A DNA stretch of 64,000 nt from an uncultured bacterium (lineage in GTDB: Bacteria > Verrucomicrobiota > Kiritimatiellia > RFP12 > CAIWXQ01), in NCBI GenBank assembly GCA_903916675.1, contig CAIWXQ010000018.1:62001-126000 (forward strand). The letters are read 5' to 3'. A program made the position numbers and the translations under genes. Shown in pieces: positions 26,986 to 35,786 of this stretch (position 1 is the first letter of the stretch; every line of letters begins with the position of its first letter). Below the pieces are notes generated by a model that saw only the letters and a program-made list of their open reading frames with translations, had not been told where the DNA came from and did not search any database.

Positions 26986-27137
26986 TTTCACCGCGAAGGA
27001 CGCGAAGGCGCGCGAAGGGGGTAGGTTGGGTGGTTCCGTACAACACGTTGCATGCCGGCTTTCAGCACTTCTGCGGCAACCATCTCGACATCCATTCTTA
27101 TCACCTTCGCGTTCCTTCGCGTCCTTCGCGGTAAAAA
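26986..27137. repeat. CGAAG-family palindromic repeat inside the nickel transport operon
   Basis: The left arm TTTCACCGCGAAGGACGCGA (continuing AGG) is mirrored almost perfectly by TTCGCGTCCTTCGCGGTAAA. The element fills the gap between nikQ and nikO. Confidence 0.9.
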
Positions 27138-27148
27138 CAGGCCTGTAT

Positions 27149-27991
27149 TTATCGCAAGGTAGTTAGCGCTAAGCACACAAATGTTACACAAGCCAGCCAC
27201 ACCCAGTCCCGTGGTTGCGTGCGAAACCGGTCCAACGTCATGGGTTCGCCGCGGAAGCCGCGCGCGAGCATGGCGCCGTAGACCTGCTCGTTCAACGCGC
27301 AGGAGCGCGCCCAGAGCTGGCCGATGTTCCAGGCCACGACGCGCCGCCCCTGCCAATGATGGAGCCGCGCGCCGGACCGGCTGCGGATGGCGAGGTAGGT
27401 GTGCTCCACCAGTTCGACGAACAGGTAGATGTAGCGGTGGCAGATGCCGAGGATCATCACGAAAATCTGCGGCACGCCGAACGCCCGCAGCGCCTTCAGC
27501 AGCGCGGCGTGGCGGGTGGTCAGGCTCAGCAGCACTGCCAGCGAGACCGACACAGTCACGCGGCCGACGAAAAAGATTGCCGCTCGGAGGCCGGGCTGTG
27601 TGATGTGGAAGATGCCGACGGATGCGGCAATCTTTCCGGGCGACACGAAGCTGAAGAGCGCCGGGATTGCAATGGCCAGGGAGAACAACGGGATGAACAC
27701 CCACGTGCGCACGAGGAAGAAGCCGAGGCGCAGACGGGACAGCACGGCCAGCAAGGGGCAGACCAGGTAAAGCATGCCGAGCACAGGGAGTGTCCGGGCG
27801 AACATCGTTGCCAGCAGCAGAAACAGCACGCTCGCGAGTTTGACGCGCGGATCGAGTGCTTGCAGCAGGCCGGGCAGTGAGGCCGTCTCTTCTGCGAAGA
27901 CCGCCTCCTTCAAGAACGTAAGCGCGCCCCGGATGGAGCGGGCCACAAAATCGCCGGCCAGACCGGAGCCTCGTCGCCTCTTATCGCACAT
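27149..27991 (-). CDS. nikQ: energy-coupling transmembrane subunit of the nickel/cobalt importer
   Basis: 280 residues from the ATG at 27991. The CbiQ/NikQ family landmarks are ALDPRVKLASVLFLLL near residue 47, several membrane spans, and the two coupling motifs near the C-terminus, AIRSRSG and GAMLARGFRGEPMTL. These Ala-Arg-Gly motifs contact the NikO ATPase. The start codon overlaps the stop of the preceding small subunit by one base (TGATG), which indicates translational coupling. Confidence 0.92.
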   Translation of the reverse strand: MCDKRRRGSGLAGDFVARSIRGALTFLKEAVFAEETASLPGLLQALDPRVKLASVLFLLLATMFARTLPVLGMLYLVCPLLAVLSRLRLGFFLVRTWVFIPLFSLAIAIPALFSFVSPGKIAASVGIFHITQPGLRAAIFFVGRVTVSVSLAVLLSLTTRHAALLKALRAFGVPQIFVMILGICHRYIYLFVELVEHTYLAIRSRSGARLHHWQGRRVVAWNIGQLWARSCALNEQVYGAMLARGFRGEPMTLDRFRTQPRDWVWLACVTFVCLALTTLR

Positions 27992-28326
27992 CAGTCTCCC
28001 TTCTTCGCGAGGAGCCTCCCCAACAGCCATGTGATGCCAACGATCAGGGCGACTCCCAGAACGGCAGACACGATATAGGCGACGCTCAGATGTGTCATCC
28101 CCTTTTCTTCCCACCCTTTGAAGGCGTAGTCAGGCATGGGAGCTTTCCAGAGTTCCCCCAGTCTGGACAATCCCTGCGGGACGTACCCGATCATCTTCTG
28201 GAATTCGTCGGCACTCCACTCGCCCCAGGCGCTTCCGGCCTTGAATTGGTCCGGCAGGATCAGACCCAGTGGCGAAAGGATCACGAGCACTCCCAAACCG
28301 ATCCAGCATTTGGTCATGGTCTTCAT
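27991..28326 (-). CDS. small membrane subunit of the nickel/cobalt importer (NikN/PDGLE-like)
   Basis: 111 residues with two membrane spans (residues about 8-24 and 82-104) flanking a periplasmic loop. The segment SPLGLILPDQFKAGSAWGEW after the first span resembles the PDGLE-type accessory subunits that replace CbiN in some nickel/cobalt importers. In NikMNQO systems this subunit is needed with NikM for substrate binding. The start overlaps the nikM stop by four bases (ATGA) and its stop overlaps the nikQ start. The assignment rests mainly on position and topology. Confidence 0.8.
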   Translation of the reverse strand: MKTMTKCWIGLGVLVILSPLGLILPDQFKAGSAWGEWSADEFQKMIGYVPQGLSRLGELWKAPMPDYAFKGWEEKGMTHLSVAYIVSAVLGVALIVGITWLLGRLLAKKGD

Positions 28327-29006
28327 GCGCGTTCCTCCTGACCGAGTAGTTCCGGCTCATGTTTCTGGAGATACTTCACCACCAGCGCTGTGACGACTGC
28401 CTCCACCCAGCCGAAAATCAGCAGATGTTCGCCAACCATGGCTGTCACGGAGATCTTGATGCCATAGGGACAATACAGCGCTTGCCCTTCCGCCGTGTGG
28501 TGGAAGAACGGTTGCAGGCCGAACTCTACGCCGGCAAACAGCGAAGCCGCGACAATCCCCACGTACCCGGCAATGCCGGCGGCGATGACCCTGCGTTTCG
28601 AGCCCCGCGGCGCCCCATGTCCAATCAGGCGATACACGCCATATCCGACAACCGGCAGCACCACGGCCATGTTGAAGCAGTTGGCGCCGAGGGCCGTGAT
28701 GCCGCCGTCGCCGAACAACAGTGCCTGGATCGACAGCGCCACCGTAATCGCAATCATGGCTGCCCACGGACCGAGCAGGATGGCAACCAACACCCCGCCG
28801 ACTGCGTGCCCGGTCGAACCGCCGGGGATGGGCACGTTGAACATCATCACCACGAAACTGAACGCCGCGCCGATGGCCAGCAATGGAACCTGCTTCGTCC
28901 GCAACGTCTTCTTGACGATGCGTGAGGCGGCGATCCACAGCGGGAGCATGACCGCATACAATGCGCCACTGGTGGGCGGACCGAGATAGCCGTCGGGAAT
29001 GTGCAT
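28323..29006 (-). CDS. nikM: substrate-binding membrane subunit of the nickel/cobalt importer
   Basis: 227 residues. The N-terminus MHIPDGYLGP is the hallmark of CbiM/NikM: after Met removal or directly, the N-terminal residues including His2 form the metal site. Other family segments are FNVPIPGGSTGHAVGGVL and ALLFGDGGITALGANCFNMA, and about seven spans are predicted. The gene follows nikR on the same strand after 215 bases containing an ATCGG-type repeat. Confidence 0.93.
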   Translation of the reverse strand: MHIPDGYLGPPTSGALYAVMLPLWIAASRIVKKTLRTKQVPLLAIGAAFSFVVMMFNVPIPGGSTGHAVGGVLVAILLGPWAAMIAITVALSIQALLFGDGGITALGANCFNMAVVLPVVGYGVYRLIGHGAPRGSKRRVIAAGIAGYVGIVAASLFAGVEFGLQPFFHHTAEGQALYCPYGIKISVTAMVGEHLLIFGWVEAVVTALVVKYLQKHEPELLGQEERA

Positions 29007-29040
29007 TCCGGGTCAATCCTTTGACAATACTTGCAAATGG

Positions 29041-29164
29041 ATCGGAGTCGGGATCGCTATCGGAATTGGGGTCGATGCCTGTGGAATGCGGATGGCATGC
29101 GCTTTCCCAGTTGCAGGGCAGCCGCTTTTCGATCCCGATTCCGATAGCGACCTCGACCCCGATG
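29041..29164. repeat. ATCGG-family palindromic repeat between nikR and nikM
   Basis: The left arm GGAGTCGGGATCGCTATCGG (then AATTGGGGTCGATG) is mirrored by GATCCCGATTCCGATAGCGA and CCTCGACCCCGATG. Related tracts lie at 17085-17118 and 59252-59308. Confidence 0.88.
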
Positions 29165-29221
29165 CGGCGGGGTGGCTTGGGTCATGGAAAAATTGAGCAT
29201 GTTACCCACATTCGCAGGACT

Positions 29222-29698
29222 CTATAGACTGTAGGTATGCCTGACAGCCTTCAGTCTTCGGCCTACTAGCCGCCTAAATTCGTTGCCAGTGGTGGTGACG
29301 GTCAGCTTGCCGTGCTTGACACCCTTGGCGGTGACGAGCCGATCCGCGAGGTGGCGCACGACGTCGGCGCGGCCGCGCACAGCCAGCACCTCCATGCAGG
29401 TGTGATGGTCGAGGTGGACGTGCAAAGTGGCAATGATGATGTCGCCGTGGTCGTGCTGGATGTCGGTCAGCAGCGCCTGAATGTGGGGCTGGTGGTGGTC
29501 GTAGACCAGCGTGACGGTCCCGGCGATCGGCTGGTCGCCGGCTTCGGCGTGCCACTCGACCAGGCGGTTGCGCACAAGGTCTGCGACGGCCTGCGAGCGG
29601 TTGGCATACCCCTTGGCCCGGACAAAGGCGGCGAACTGCCGCGCCAGCGCGACGGGCATGGAAAGACTGAAGCGGGTGAGGGTGGGCGACTTTTTCAC
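29222..29698 (-). CDS. nikR: nickel-responsive transcriptional regulator NikR with a repeat-derived C-terminal extension
   Basis: 158 residues from a GTG at 29698. The N-terminal ribbon-helix-helix is TRFSLSMPVALARQFAAFV. The metal-binding domain keeps the square-planar nickel ligands: H82 in QHDHGD, H93 and H95 in TLHVHLDHH, and C101 in TCMEVLAV. NikR normally ends soon after the KHGKLTVTTTG strand. Here about 18 further residues (EFRRLVGRRLKAVRHTYSL) and the stop codon are encoded by TTAGGC/CTAGTAGG-type repeat DNA. The gene heads the importer operon and has an autoregulatory operator directly upstream. Confidence 0.93.
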   Translation of the reverse strand: MKKSPTLTRFSLSMPVALARQFAAFVRAKGYANRSQAVADLVRNRLVEWHAEAGDQPIAGTVTLVYDHHQPHIQALLTDIQHDHGDIIIATLHVHLDHHTCMEVLAVRGRADVVRHLADRLVTAKGVKHGKLTVTTTGNEFRRLVGRRLKAVRHTYSL

Positions 29699-29704
29699 GG
29701 TGGT

Positions 29705-29736
29705 CGGTGTTACGACTTAATATAATAGTAACACCG
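29705..29736 (-). promoter_or_regulatory. putative NikR operator
   Basis: A perfect 9-bp inverted repeat CGGTGTTAC / GTAACACCG is separated by 14 AT-rich bases. The half-site GTGTTAC is of the type reported for NikR outside the enteric bacteria. It lies 7 bases upstream of the nikR start and covers the -10 box of the promoter at 29725-29753. Confidence 0.8.
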
Positions 29737-29753
29737 AGATGCAGGAGCGTCAA
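29725..29753 (-). promoter_or_regulatory. sigma70-type promoter of the nikR-nik transporter operon
   Basis: Read on the minus strand, TTGACG (29753-29748) and TACTAT (29730-29725) are separated by exactly 17 bases. The transcript would begin near 29718, giving a leader of about 20 bases. The -10 box lies within the NikR-type inverted repeat, so binding would block RNA polymerase. Confidence 0.75.
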
Positions 29754-29835
29754 GGATGACAGGCACCAGCGAGGTGTCAGGCGGCAAGAAAGCGGCAGAT
29801 GTCTTTGTCCGCAGGGAGCGATCAGGGCTGGCGAG

Positions 29836-32800
29836 TTACACGTTCGCTTCGGCACGTTCCATCCACGATTCGACCAGGTGGTAGATCACTGGGAGTACCA
29901 CGAGGGTGAGGACCATGGACGACAGCAGTCCGCCGAGGACGACCGCCGCGAGCGGGCGCTGGATCTCCGAACCGCTGCCCGTGGCGTAGAGCATGGGCAC
30001 CAACCCGAGCAGCATCGCCAGCGCCGTCATCAACAGGGGGCGGAACCGGAGGGCGCATCCCTTTCGGACCGCCTCCGCGGTGGTGAGTCCCTCACGGCGC
30101 AGTTGGTTGAAGAAGGCAACCAGCACGACACCGTTGCCCACGGCCGTGCCGAAGAGGGCGATGAAGCCGATGGCAGCCGAGACGCTGAGGTTGATCTTGA
30201 ACAGGACCATGGCGAGAATGCCGCCCACTAGGGCGAACGGGAGGTTGGCGAAGACCATGAGTGCGCTGCGGATCGTGCCCAGCCCGGAGAAGAGCATGAG
30301 GAAGATCAGGCCCACAGAAACCGGCACGACAATGCCGAGCCGCTTCATGGCGCGCTGCTGGTTTTCGAACTGGCCGCCGTATTCGAGGAAGTATCCGGTC
30401 GGAAGTGTGGCGGCCATGGATTTGACCCGCTGCTGAACCTCCGCCACGAAACTGCCCATGTCCCGGCCGCGGATGTTGCACTCCACGACCACGCGCCGCA
30501 TCCCCTTCTCGCGGCTGATCTGGGCCGGGCCCTCCACCTGCTGAATGCGAGCAAGTTGCGCCAGCGGAACACGGGTGCCATCCGGAGAAGTCACCAGTAG
30601 TCTTTCCAGCGCAGCGATGTTGGCGCGGTCCTTCTCGGGGTAGCGCGCGACCACCGCAAAGCGCATCTGTCCTTCGATGACGGTGGTGGCGACCTTGCCG
30701 CCAACGGCGGTTTCGATCAGGTCGTTGATGTCGGCGACATTGATCTTGTGGCGCGCGATGGCCTTGCGGTCTACGACGATCTGAACCTGGGGCGCGCCGG
30801 AGATCTGTTCGACCTTTACGTCCTCGGCGCCGCGGATGCCACCCATGATCGCGGCGATGCGGTCGGCCTGCGGTTTGAGCATCTCCAGGTCCGGGCCGAA
30901 GATTTTCACGGCCAAGTCGCTCTTGACGCCGGAGATCAGCTCGTTCACGCGCAGCGCGATCGGCTGCGAAAACGAGAGGCGCACGCCGGGAATGGCGGCG
31001 AGTTCCTCCTTCATGGCCGCGACAAGTGCCTCCTTGGTGCGACCGGTCTTCCACTCCTTCTCCGGGTGGAGCATGATGACGAGGTCGTTCTGTTCAGGTC
31101 CCATGGGGTCCTCGGAGATCTCGGCGCGGCCGGTCTTGGTGACAATGGTCTTGATCTCGGGGAATTTGGAAAGGCGTTGCTCCATGGCGGTGCCGACAGC
31201 CACGGAACCATCCAGGGAGGCAGAGGGGAGGCGCACCACGTTGATCGCAATGGCGCCCTCGTCCAGTTGGGGCAGGAACTCGGTTCCCAGGAACGGCACC
31301 AGCGCCAGGGTGGCGCATAGGACGGCCACGGCCAGGCCCACGGTTGCCCAGCGGAACCGCAGTGCCAAGGCGAGTACGGGTTCGTACAGCCGCTTCAGGA
31401 TGCGGATGGAGAAGTTGTCGCGCGTGGTCTTGTGGCCGTGCAGGAAGAAGGAACAGAGCACGGGGATGATCGTGAGTGCAACCAGCAGCGACCCCAGAAG
31501 GGCGAAGCACATGGTCAGCGCCAGCGGCCGGAACATCTTGCCCTCCATCTGTTCCAGTGTGAACAATGGCAGGAAGACAATGATGATGATCAGGATGGCG
31601 AAAATGACCGGTCGGGCCACCTCGCCTACCGCCTCCTGGATGATCAGCATTCGCGGCGTACCGGAATTGCGGCGCTCGGTGAGATGGCGGGCGATGTTTT
31701 CGGCGACGACAATGGAGGCATCCACCACCATGCCGATGGCGATGGCCAGGCCGCCGAGGCTCATGAGGTTGGCGCTGACGCCCTGCCAGCCCATCATGAT
31801 GAAGGTGAAGAAAGCCGTGAGCGGGAGCGAGAGGGCCACGATCAGGGCGCCGCGGAAGTTTCCGAGGAGGACGAAGAGGACAAGCACCACAAAGAAGGCG
31901 CCTTCCTTCAGGGCGTTGCCAACCGTGGCAATGCAGGCCTGAATCAGGGATGTGCGGTCGTAAAAAGGCTTGATGTGGACGTCCTTGGGCAGGCTGGCTT
32001 GAATGGCGGGCACTGCCTTCTTGACACTGTCCACAACCAGCTGCGAGTTGGCGCCGCGCAGCATGATAGCCATGCCGGCAACGGTTTCGCCGCGGCCATC
32101 CTGCGTCACCGCGCCCTGCCGGGTCTGCGGGCCGATCCGCACATCCGCCACGTCCTTGAGGAAGACGGGGGTGCCGTCCTTGGCGAGCAGGACGATGTCC
32201 TGGATATCCTCGATGCTGGTGATCATGCCCACGCTGCGCACGTAGGCCTGTTCCCAGTCCGTGACGATGAAGTTGCCGCCCGCGTTGGCATTGTTGCGTT
32301 CCAGGCCTCCCAGCACATCCTGAAGGGTCAGGTTGTACTTCTGCAGGCGCGCGGGGTCCACGAGCACATGGTACTGTTTGACAAACCCGCCGAAGCTGTT
32401 CACCTCGTTGACGCCTGTGATGGTGCGCAGTTGGGGCGCGATCAGCCAATCCTGGATCGTGCGCAACTCCATGGTGGATCGGCGGTCGCTTTCCATGGTG
32501 TACTGGTAGATTTCACCCAGTCCGGTGCTGATGGGGCCCATTTCGGGCTCCACGCCTGCGGGAAGTTGTTCTCGTGCAGCCTGCAGTCGTTCGAACACCA
32601 GTTGGCGGGCGAAGTAGATGTCGACATCGTCCTCGAACACGACAATGACCTGCGACAGGCCAGCCTTGGACATCGAACGAATCTGACGGACCTTGGGCAG
32701 GCCCTGCATGGAGAGTTCGACGGGAAACGTGACGCGTTGTTCGACGTCCACGGAAGCGAGTCCGGGAGCGTCGGACAGAACCATCACCTGCACGTTGGTG

Positions 32801-32922
32801 ACGTCCGGGAAGGCATCGATGGGCAGCGCCTTCCAGACCAGGATGCCGGCGATCGTCAGGACCACGAAGGCCATGACGACCAGTAGCCGCTGTGTAAGGA
32901 TGAACTTGATGAGTTGTTTCAT
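29836..32922 (-). CDS. heavy-metal efflux RND transporter, CzcA/CusA family
   Basis: 1028 residues. The N-terminus (KFILTQRLLVVMAFVVLTIAG, then LPIDAFPDVTNVQV) and twelve predicted spans with two large periplasmic loops are those of the HME-RND group. The proton-relay span reads GGLAIAIGMVVDASIVVAEN, with one Asp and the downstream Glu. This is closer to CusA than to CzcA, which has a second Asp in the span, so the metal cannot be named safely. The gene is last in a three-gene operon: outer-membrane factor, adaptor, pump. Gaps are 23 and 28 bases. It exports metal across both membranes using proton motive force. Confidence 0.92.
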   Translation of the reverse strand: MKQLIKFILTQRLLVVMAFVVLTIAGILVWKALPIDAFPDVTNVQVMVLSDAPGLASVDVEQRVTFPVELSMQGLPKVRQIRSMSKAGLSQVIVVFEDDVDIYFARQLVFERLQAAREQLPAGVEPEMGPISTGLGEIYQYTMESDRRSTMELRTIQDWLIAPQLRTITGVNEVNSFGGFVKQYHVLVDPARLQKYNLTLQDVLGGLERNNANAGGNFIVTDWEQAYVRSVGMITSIEDIQDIVLLAKDGTPVFLKDVADVRIGPQTRQGAVTQDGRGETVAGMAIMLRGANSQLVVDSVKKAVPAIQASLPKDVHIKPFYDRTSLIQACIATVGNALKEGAFFVVLVLFVLLGNFRGALIVALSLPLTAFFTFIMMGWQGVSANLMSLGGLAIAIGMVVDASIVVAENIARHLTERRNSGTPRMLIIQEAVGEVARPVIFAILIIIIVFLPLFTLEQMEGKMFRPLALTMCFALLGSLLVALTIIPVLCSFFLHGHKTTRDNFSIRILKRLYEPVLALALRFRWATVGLAVAVLCATLALVPFLGTEFLPQLDEGAIAINVVRLPSASLDGSVAVGTAMEQRLSKFPEIKTIVTKTGRAEISEDPMGPEQNDLVIMLHPEKEWKTGRTKEALVAAMKEELAAIPGVRLSFSQPIALRVNELISGVKSDLAVKIFGPDLEMLKPQADRIAAIMGGIRGAEDVKVEQISGAPQVQIVVDRKAIARHKINVADINDLIETAVGGKVATTVIEGQMRFAVVARYPEKDRANIAALERLLVTSPDGTRVPLAQLARIQQVEGPAQISREKGMRRVVVECNIRGRDMGSFVAEVQQRVKSMAATLPTGYFLEYGGQFENQQRAMKRLGIVVPVSVGLIFLMLFSGLGTIRSALMVFANLPFALVGGILAMVLFKINLSVSAAIGFIALFGTAVGNGVVLVAFFNQLRREGLTTAEAVRKGCALRFRPLLMTALAMLLGLVPMLYATGSGSEIQRPLAAVVLGGLLSSMVLTLVVLPVIYHLVESWMERAEANV

Positions 32923-32949
32923 GACAAGGTTCTCCGGAGGACGGTGGGA

Positions 32950-34263
32950 TTAATCCGCGCAGCCCGCTCCCATCTTGGAACGCAGCACGTCGGACTTGAG
33001 AACAAATGCGCCCTGCGAGACGATGGTCTGGCCGGGCACAAGACCGGTCAGAATCTCGACACCTTCGGCGAACTCGCGGCCCTTGGTGACGTTGACGCGC
33101 AGGTAGTAGTCGTCCTTCATGTGGGTGAAGACGAAGTCCGTCCCCTCATCGGACAGGATCGCGGTCCGCGGAACGGCCAGCACCTCTTCGCCGGTGCTCA
33201 CGAGAATGCGCCCCTGGCAAAACATCCCCGGAAGCAGGCGGCGGTCGCGATTGTCGACAACTGTGCGCACAGGAACTGTGCGTGTGGATTCGTCGATCAC
33301 CGCGCCAACGTGGTTCATCTGGCCGCGGAATACCGTGCCCGGAAAGGCCGGGACGAGGATCTCTGCGGGGAGACCTTCGGGGGGGCGCTTCGTCAATAGA
33401 AGAGCCAGGTCACGTTCGTACACGCCGGCCCACATCCAGACGCTGTCGAGGTCGGTAACACTCATGACGTCCTTGCTGGGATCGGTAAGCTCCCCCACAA
33501 CGGCGTGCTTCTCGATGACAGTGCCGTCCATGGGGGCGCGCACGGCGAGTGCGCCACTGACGGTGTTGTGGTTGGTGTGAGTCGCCGCGGCGATTTCCTC
33601 CTCGGAAACGCCGAGCGCATGGAGACGTTGTTCAGCCGCCTTGCGGGCGGTTTGATATTCCTGGAAGCGCATCTGCGCCTCAATCATCTCGCTTTCGGCG
33701 CCGATCTTCTGTTCGTAGAGTCCCTTTTCGCGCTGGAACGTCTTTCCCGAGAGGGTTTCAAGGGTGGTGTTGCGTTCGTAATCGCTGATGGCCTGGCCGA
33801 GTTCGACGCTCTCGATCGTGAAGAGAATATCGCCCTTCTTGACCTCGGCGCCGATGTCGACGTTGACGGTGCGGATCACGCCGGGAATCCTGGGGCTGAC
33901 GTGCACGGCGGCATTCTCGTTCCTTCGGATTTCGCCGGTGACGTTGATCGCCGTTGTCATGCGGCGGCGTGTGGCCGTGGTGATCAGCACGAGGCCGGTG
34001 TGAGAACCCTCGGTCGCCTTCACGAGTTTGGGGTCCAGTTTGACGACGCCGACCTCGTACCGGCACTCGGCGCATTCGATCGTCAGTCCATGCGGGCACT
34101 TGTCCTGCATGACCTGTTCGACGGTCAAGGAACCCACAGCGCGTTCCTGTTCCTTCTCGCCTTCGTTACGCTTCGCGGCGGATTCCTTGCCGCAACCGGC
34201 GACGCCCCAGATGCCCAAGGCGGCAACACACGCAAACAATCTGATGCTGACTTGCTTCGACAT
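32950..34263 (-). CDS. RND efflux periplasmic adaptor lipoprotein with N-terminal heavy-metal-binding motif
   Basis: 437 residues from the ATG at 34263, which has GGAGA at the proper distance; the upstream ATG at 34290 lacks this. A lipobox VAGC ends the signal peptide, so the protein is probably membrane-anchored. Near residue 60-75 is a Cys/His motif CPHGLTIECAECRYEVGVVK, typical of the metal-binding domain that precedes some CzcB-type adaptors. The barrel-sandwich hybrid (ISPRIPGVI-like, here VHVSPRIPGVIRTVNVDIGAEVKKG split) and coiled hairpin follow. It links the RND pump to the TolC-like channel. Confidence 0.9.
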   Translation of the reverse strand: MSKQVSIRLFACVAALGIWGVAGCGKESAAKRNEGEKEQERAVGSLTVEQVMQDKCPHGLTIECAECRYEVGVVKLDPKLVKATEGSHTGLVLITTATRRRMTTAINVTGEIRRNENAAVHVSPRIPGVIRTVNVDIGAEVKKGDILFTIESVELGQAISDYERNTTLETLSGKTFQREKGLYEQKIGAESEMIEAQMRFQEYQTARKAAEQRLHALGVSEEEIAAATHTNHNTVSGALAVRAPMDGTVIEKHAVVGELTDPSKDVMSVTDLDSVWMWAGVYERDLALLLTKRPPEGLPAEILVPAFPGTVFRGQMNHVGAVIDESTRTVPVRTVVDNRDRRLLPGMFCQGRILVSTGEEVLAVPRTAILSDEGTDFVFTHMKDDYYLRVNVTKGREFAEGVEILTGLVPGQTIVSQGAFVLKSDVLRSKMGAGCAD

Positions 34264-34286
34264 GGTGGTTTCTCCGTAGGTTTGTT

Positions 34287-35621
34287 TCATTTGTTGTCAG
34301 ACGCGGACAGTGTGCCGCCGATAAGTCTTTCCAGCTCGGTTAGGGCCTGATGCACCGACACCAGGGTTTCGAGATACTCGGTTTGCCCGTCAAAAAGGGT
34401 GCGACGCGCATCGAGAAGGTCCAGATAGGTATACTTGCCCTGGGCGTAACCGGATTGGACGGCATCGAAGACGGTCTTGGAGCGTGGGAGCACGTCGTTC
34501 TTGAGTGTCGTACTCCGCCGAAGTGCAGTTGCGAAGATCTGATAGGCCTCCGTGAGTGCCGCGGTAGCGTCGAGTGCCGCGGCGCGACGTTGGTTTTCGG
34601 CCTTTTCGACGAGGATGACGGCTTCATGCACCCGGCCCTGATTGCGATCAAACAGGGGCAGCGGCACGGAAATACTGGCCACGAAGGCATGGCTGTCCAT
34701 ATCGGAGAAGCGACGTACGCCCCCGCCAATCGTGACATCCGGCAGGCGCGCGGCCTCCTCCTGGGCCAGGACGGCCTTTCGCTGTTCGACTTCCGTTGCC
34801 CAACGCGACAGGTCCGGGTTGGCCGACAGACGACCCGTCAGGGTTGGCAGGTCAGAAACTGCGGGGAGTACGAAGAGGTCTCCGCGCACGCGTTCGAAGC
34901 GCGGGGTTACTGTCCCCCACATAGCGGACAACCGGATCCGAGCAGTTTGAAGAACCTGTTGCGCGCTATCGAGGAGCGTCTGTTGTTGCGCCAGGAGTAT
35001 TCGAGCCTTTTCCTCGTCCATGGGCGAGGCGCGGCCGGCGCGCACTCGTTCCGCCACGGCCTTGACGAAAGCATCGGCAAGTGCGCACGATTCGCGGGCC
35101 AGTGCCAGGCGTTCCTGGGCACCCTGCACGGCGACGAACCGGTGGGAGGTCTCCGCCCGGATATCCAGGCATCTTGCCTCGAAGTCGAAAACCGTGAGTT
35201 GCCGGTCGGCCTCGGCAACGCGCAGGCGCTTGCTGCGTTTGCCCCCGAGTTCCAGTCGTTGCTCGAGTTGCACTGTGTATTCGGCGGCATCGAATCCGCT
35301 GACCTCCTTGCGTCCACCGAAATTGGCCGCTTCCACCGACAGGTCTGGATTCGGTCGCAAACCCGCTTGGGTAACGCGGCCATCGGCGGCATGCATGTCC
35401 AGGTTGGCTGTTTGGATGCCAGGATGTCGTGCTTGCGCAAGGTTGATCGCTTCCGCAAGCGACAGGTCGCCAGCGGGTTCATTTGTGAGACTGGCCGCGT
35501 ATCCTGTGAGTGTCGCCCCAAGACAGAGGCAGACAAGAAACAGGGGTGCGTTTCCGTAGTGAGGGAGACGGATCGTCATCCAAACTACCAATGGAAGGCG
35601 GGGAGAAAAGCGTTTATTCAT
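34287..35621 (-). CDS. TolC-family outer-membrane channel of the metal efflux system (CzcC-like)
   Basis: 444 residues from the ATG at 35621, preceded by AAGGAG. A signal sequence (FLVCLCLGATLTGYAAS) is followed by two repeated OEP domains: LSLAEAINLAQARHPGI with LEQRLELGGKRSKR, and a second copy around LSRWATEVEQRKAVLAQEEA with SISVPLPLFDRNQGR. The LELGGKR and PLFDRNQG motifs are typical of CzcC/CusC-like members. It is the first gene of the efflux operon; a small Cys-rich membrane protein is encoded just upstream on the same strand. Confidence 0.9.
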   Translation of the reverse strand: MNKRFSPRLPLVVWMTIRLPHYGNAPLFLVCLCLGATLTGYAASLTNEPAGDLSLAEAINLAQARHPGIQTANLDMHAADGRVTQAGLRPNPDLSVEAANFGGRKEVSGFDAAEYTVQLEQRLELGGKRSKRLRVAEADRQLTVFDFEARCLDIRAETSHRFVAVQGAQERLALARESCALADAFVKAVAERVRAGRASPMDEEKARILLAQQQTLLDSAQQVLQTARIRLSAMWGTVTPRFERVRGDLFVLPAVSDLPTLTGRLSANPDLSRWATEVEQRKAVLAQEEAARLPDVTIGGGVRRFSDMDSHAFVASISVPLPLFDRNQGRVHEAVILVEKAENQRRAAALDATAALTEAYQIFATALRRSTTLKNDVLPRSKTVFDAVQSGYAQGKYTYLDLLDARRTLFDGQTEYLETLVSVHQALTELERLIGGTLSASDNK

Positions 35622-35786
35622 AAGACTCCTTCTTGAACCAGTACGGTATGACGGGCAGGCCGTGCAGACTGGGGGCAGGTGCGGTGGCGGAGACAAGACG
35701 GCGCAGTTCCGCCGGGCGGATAGCGCACGGGTGTCCGGCCGGAACCGGTAATGCGCGGCTGACGCCGCGATGACCGTCGGCGCGGT

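Noticed and set aside
26988-27095. Short minus-strand peptide between nikQ and nikO resembling the end of a GxxExxY protein
   Set aside because: Only about 35 residues with weak resemblance, located inside a palindromic repeat; not enough to call a remnant gene.
29743-29790. Possible terminator TGACAGGCACC / AGGTGTCA after the RND gene
   Set aside because: The stem is weak and no T tract follows on the minus strand; position within the nikR promoter region makes it unreliable.
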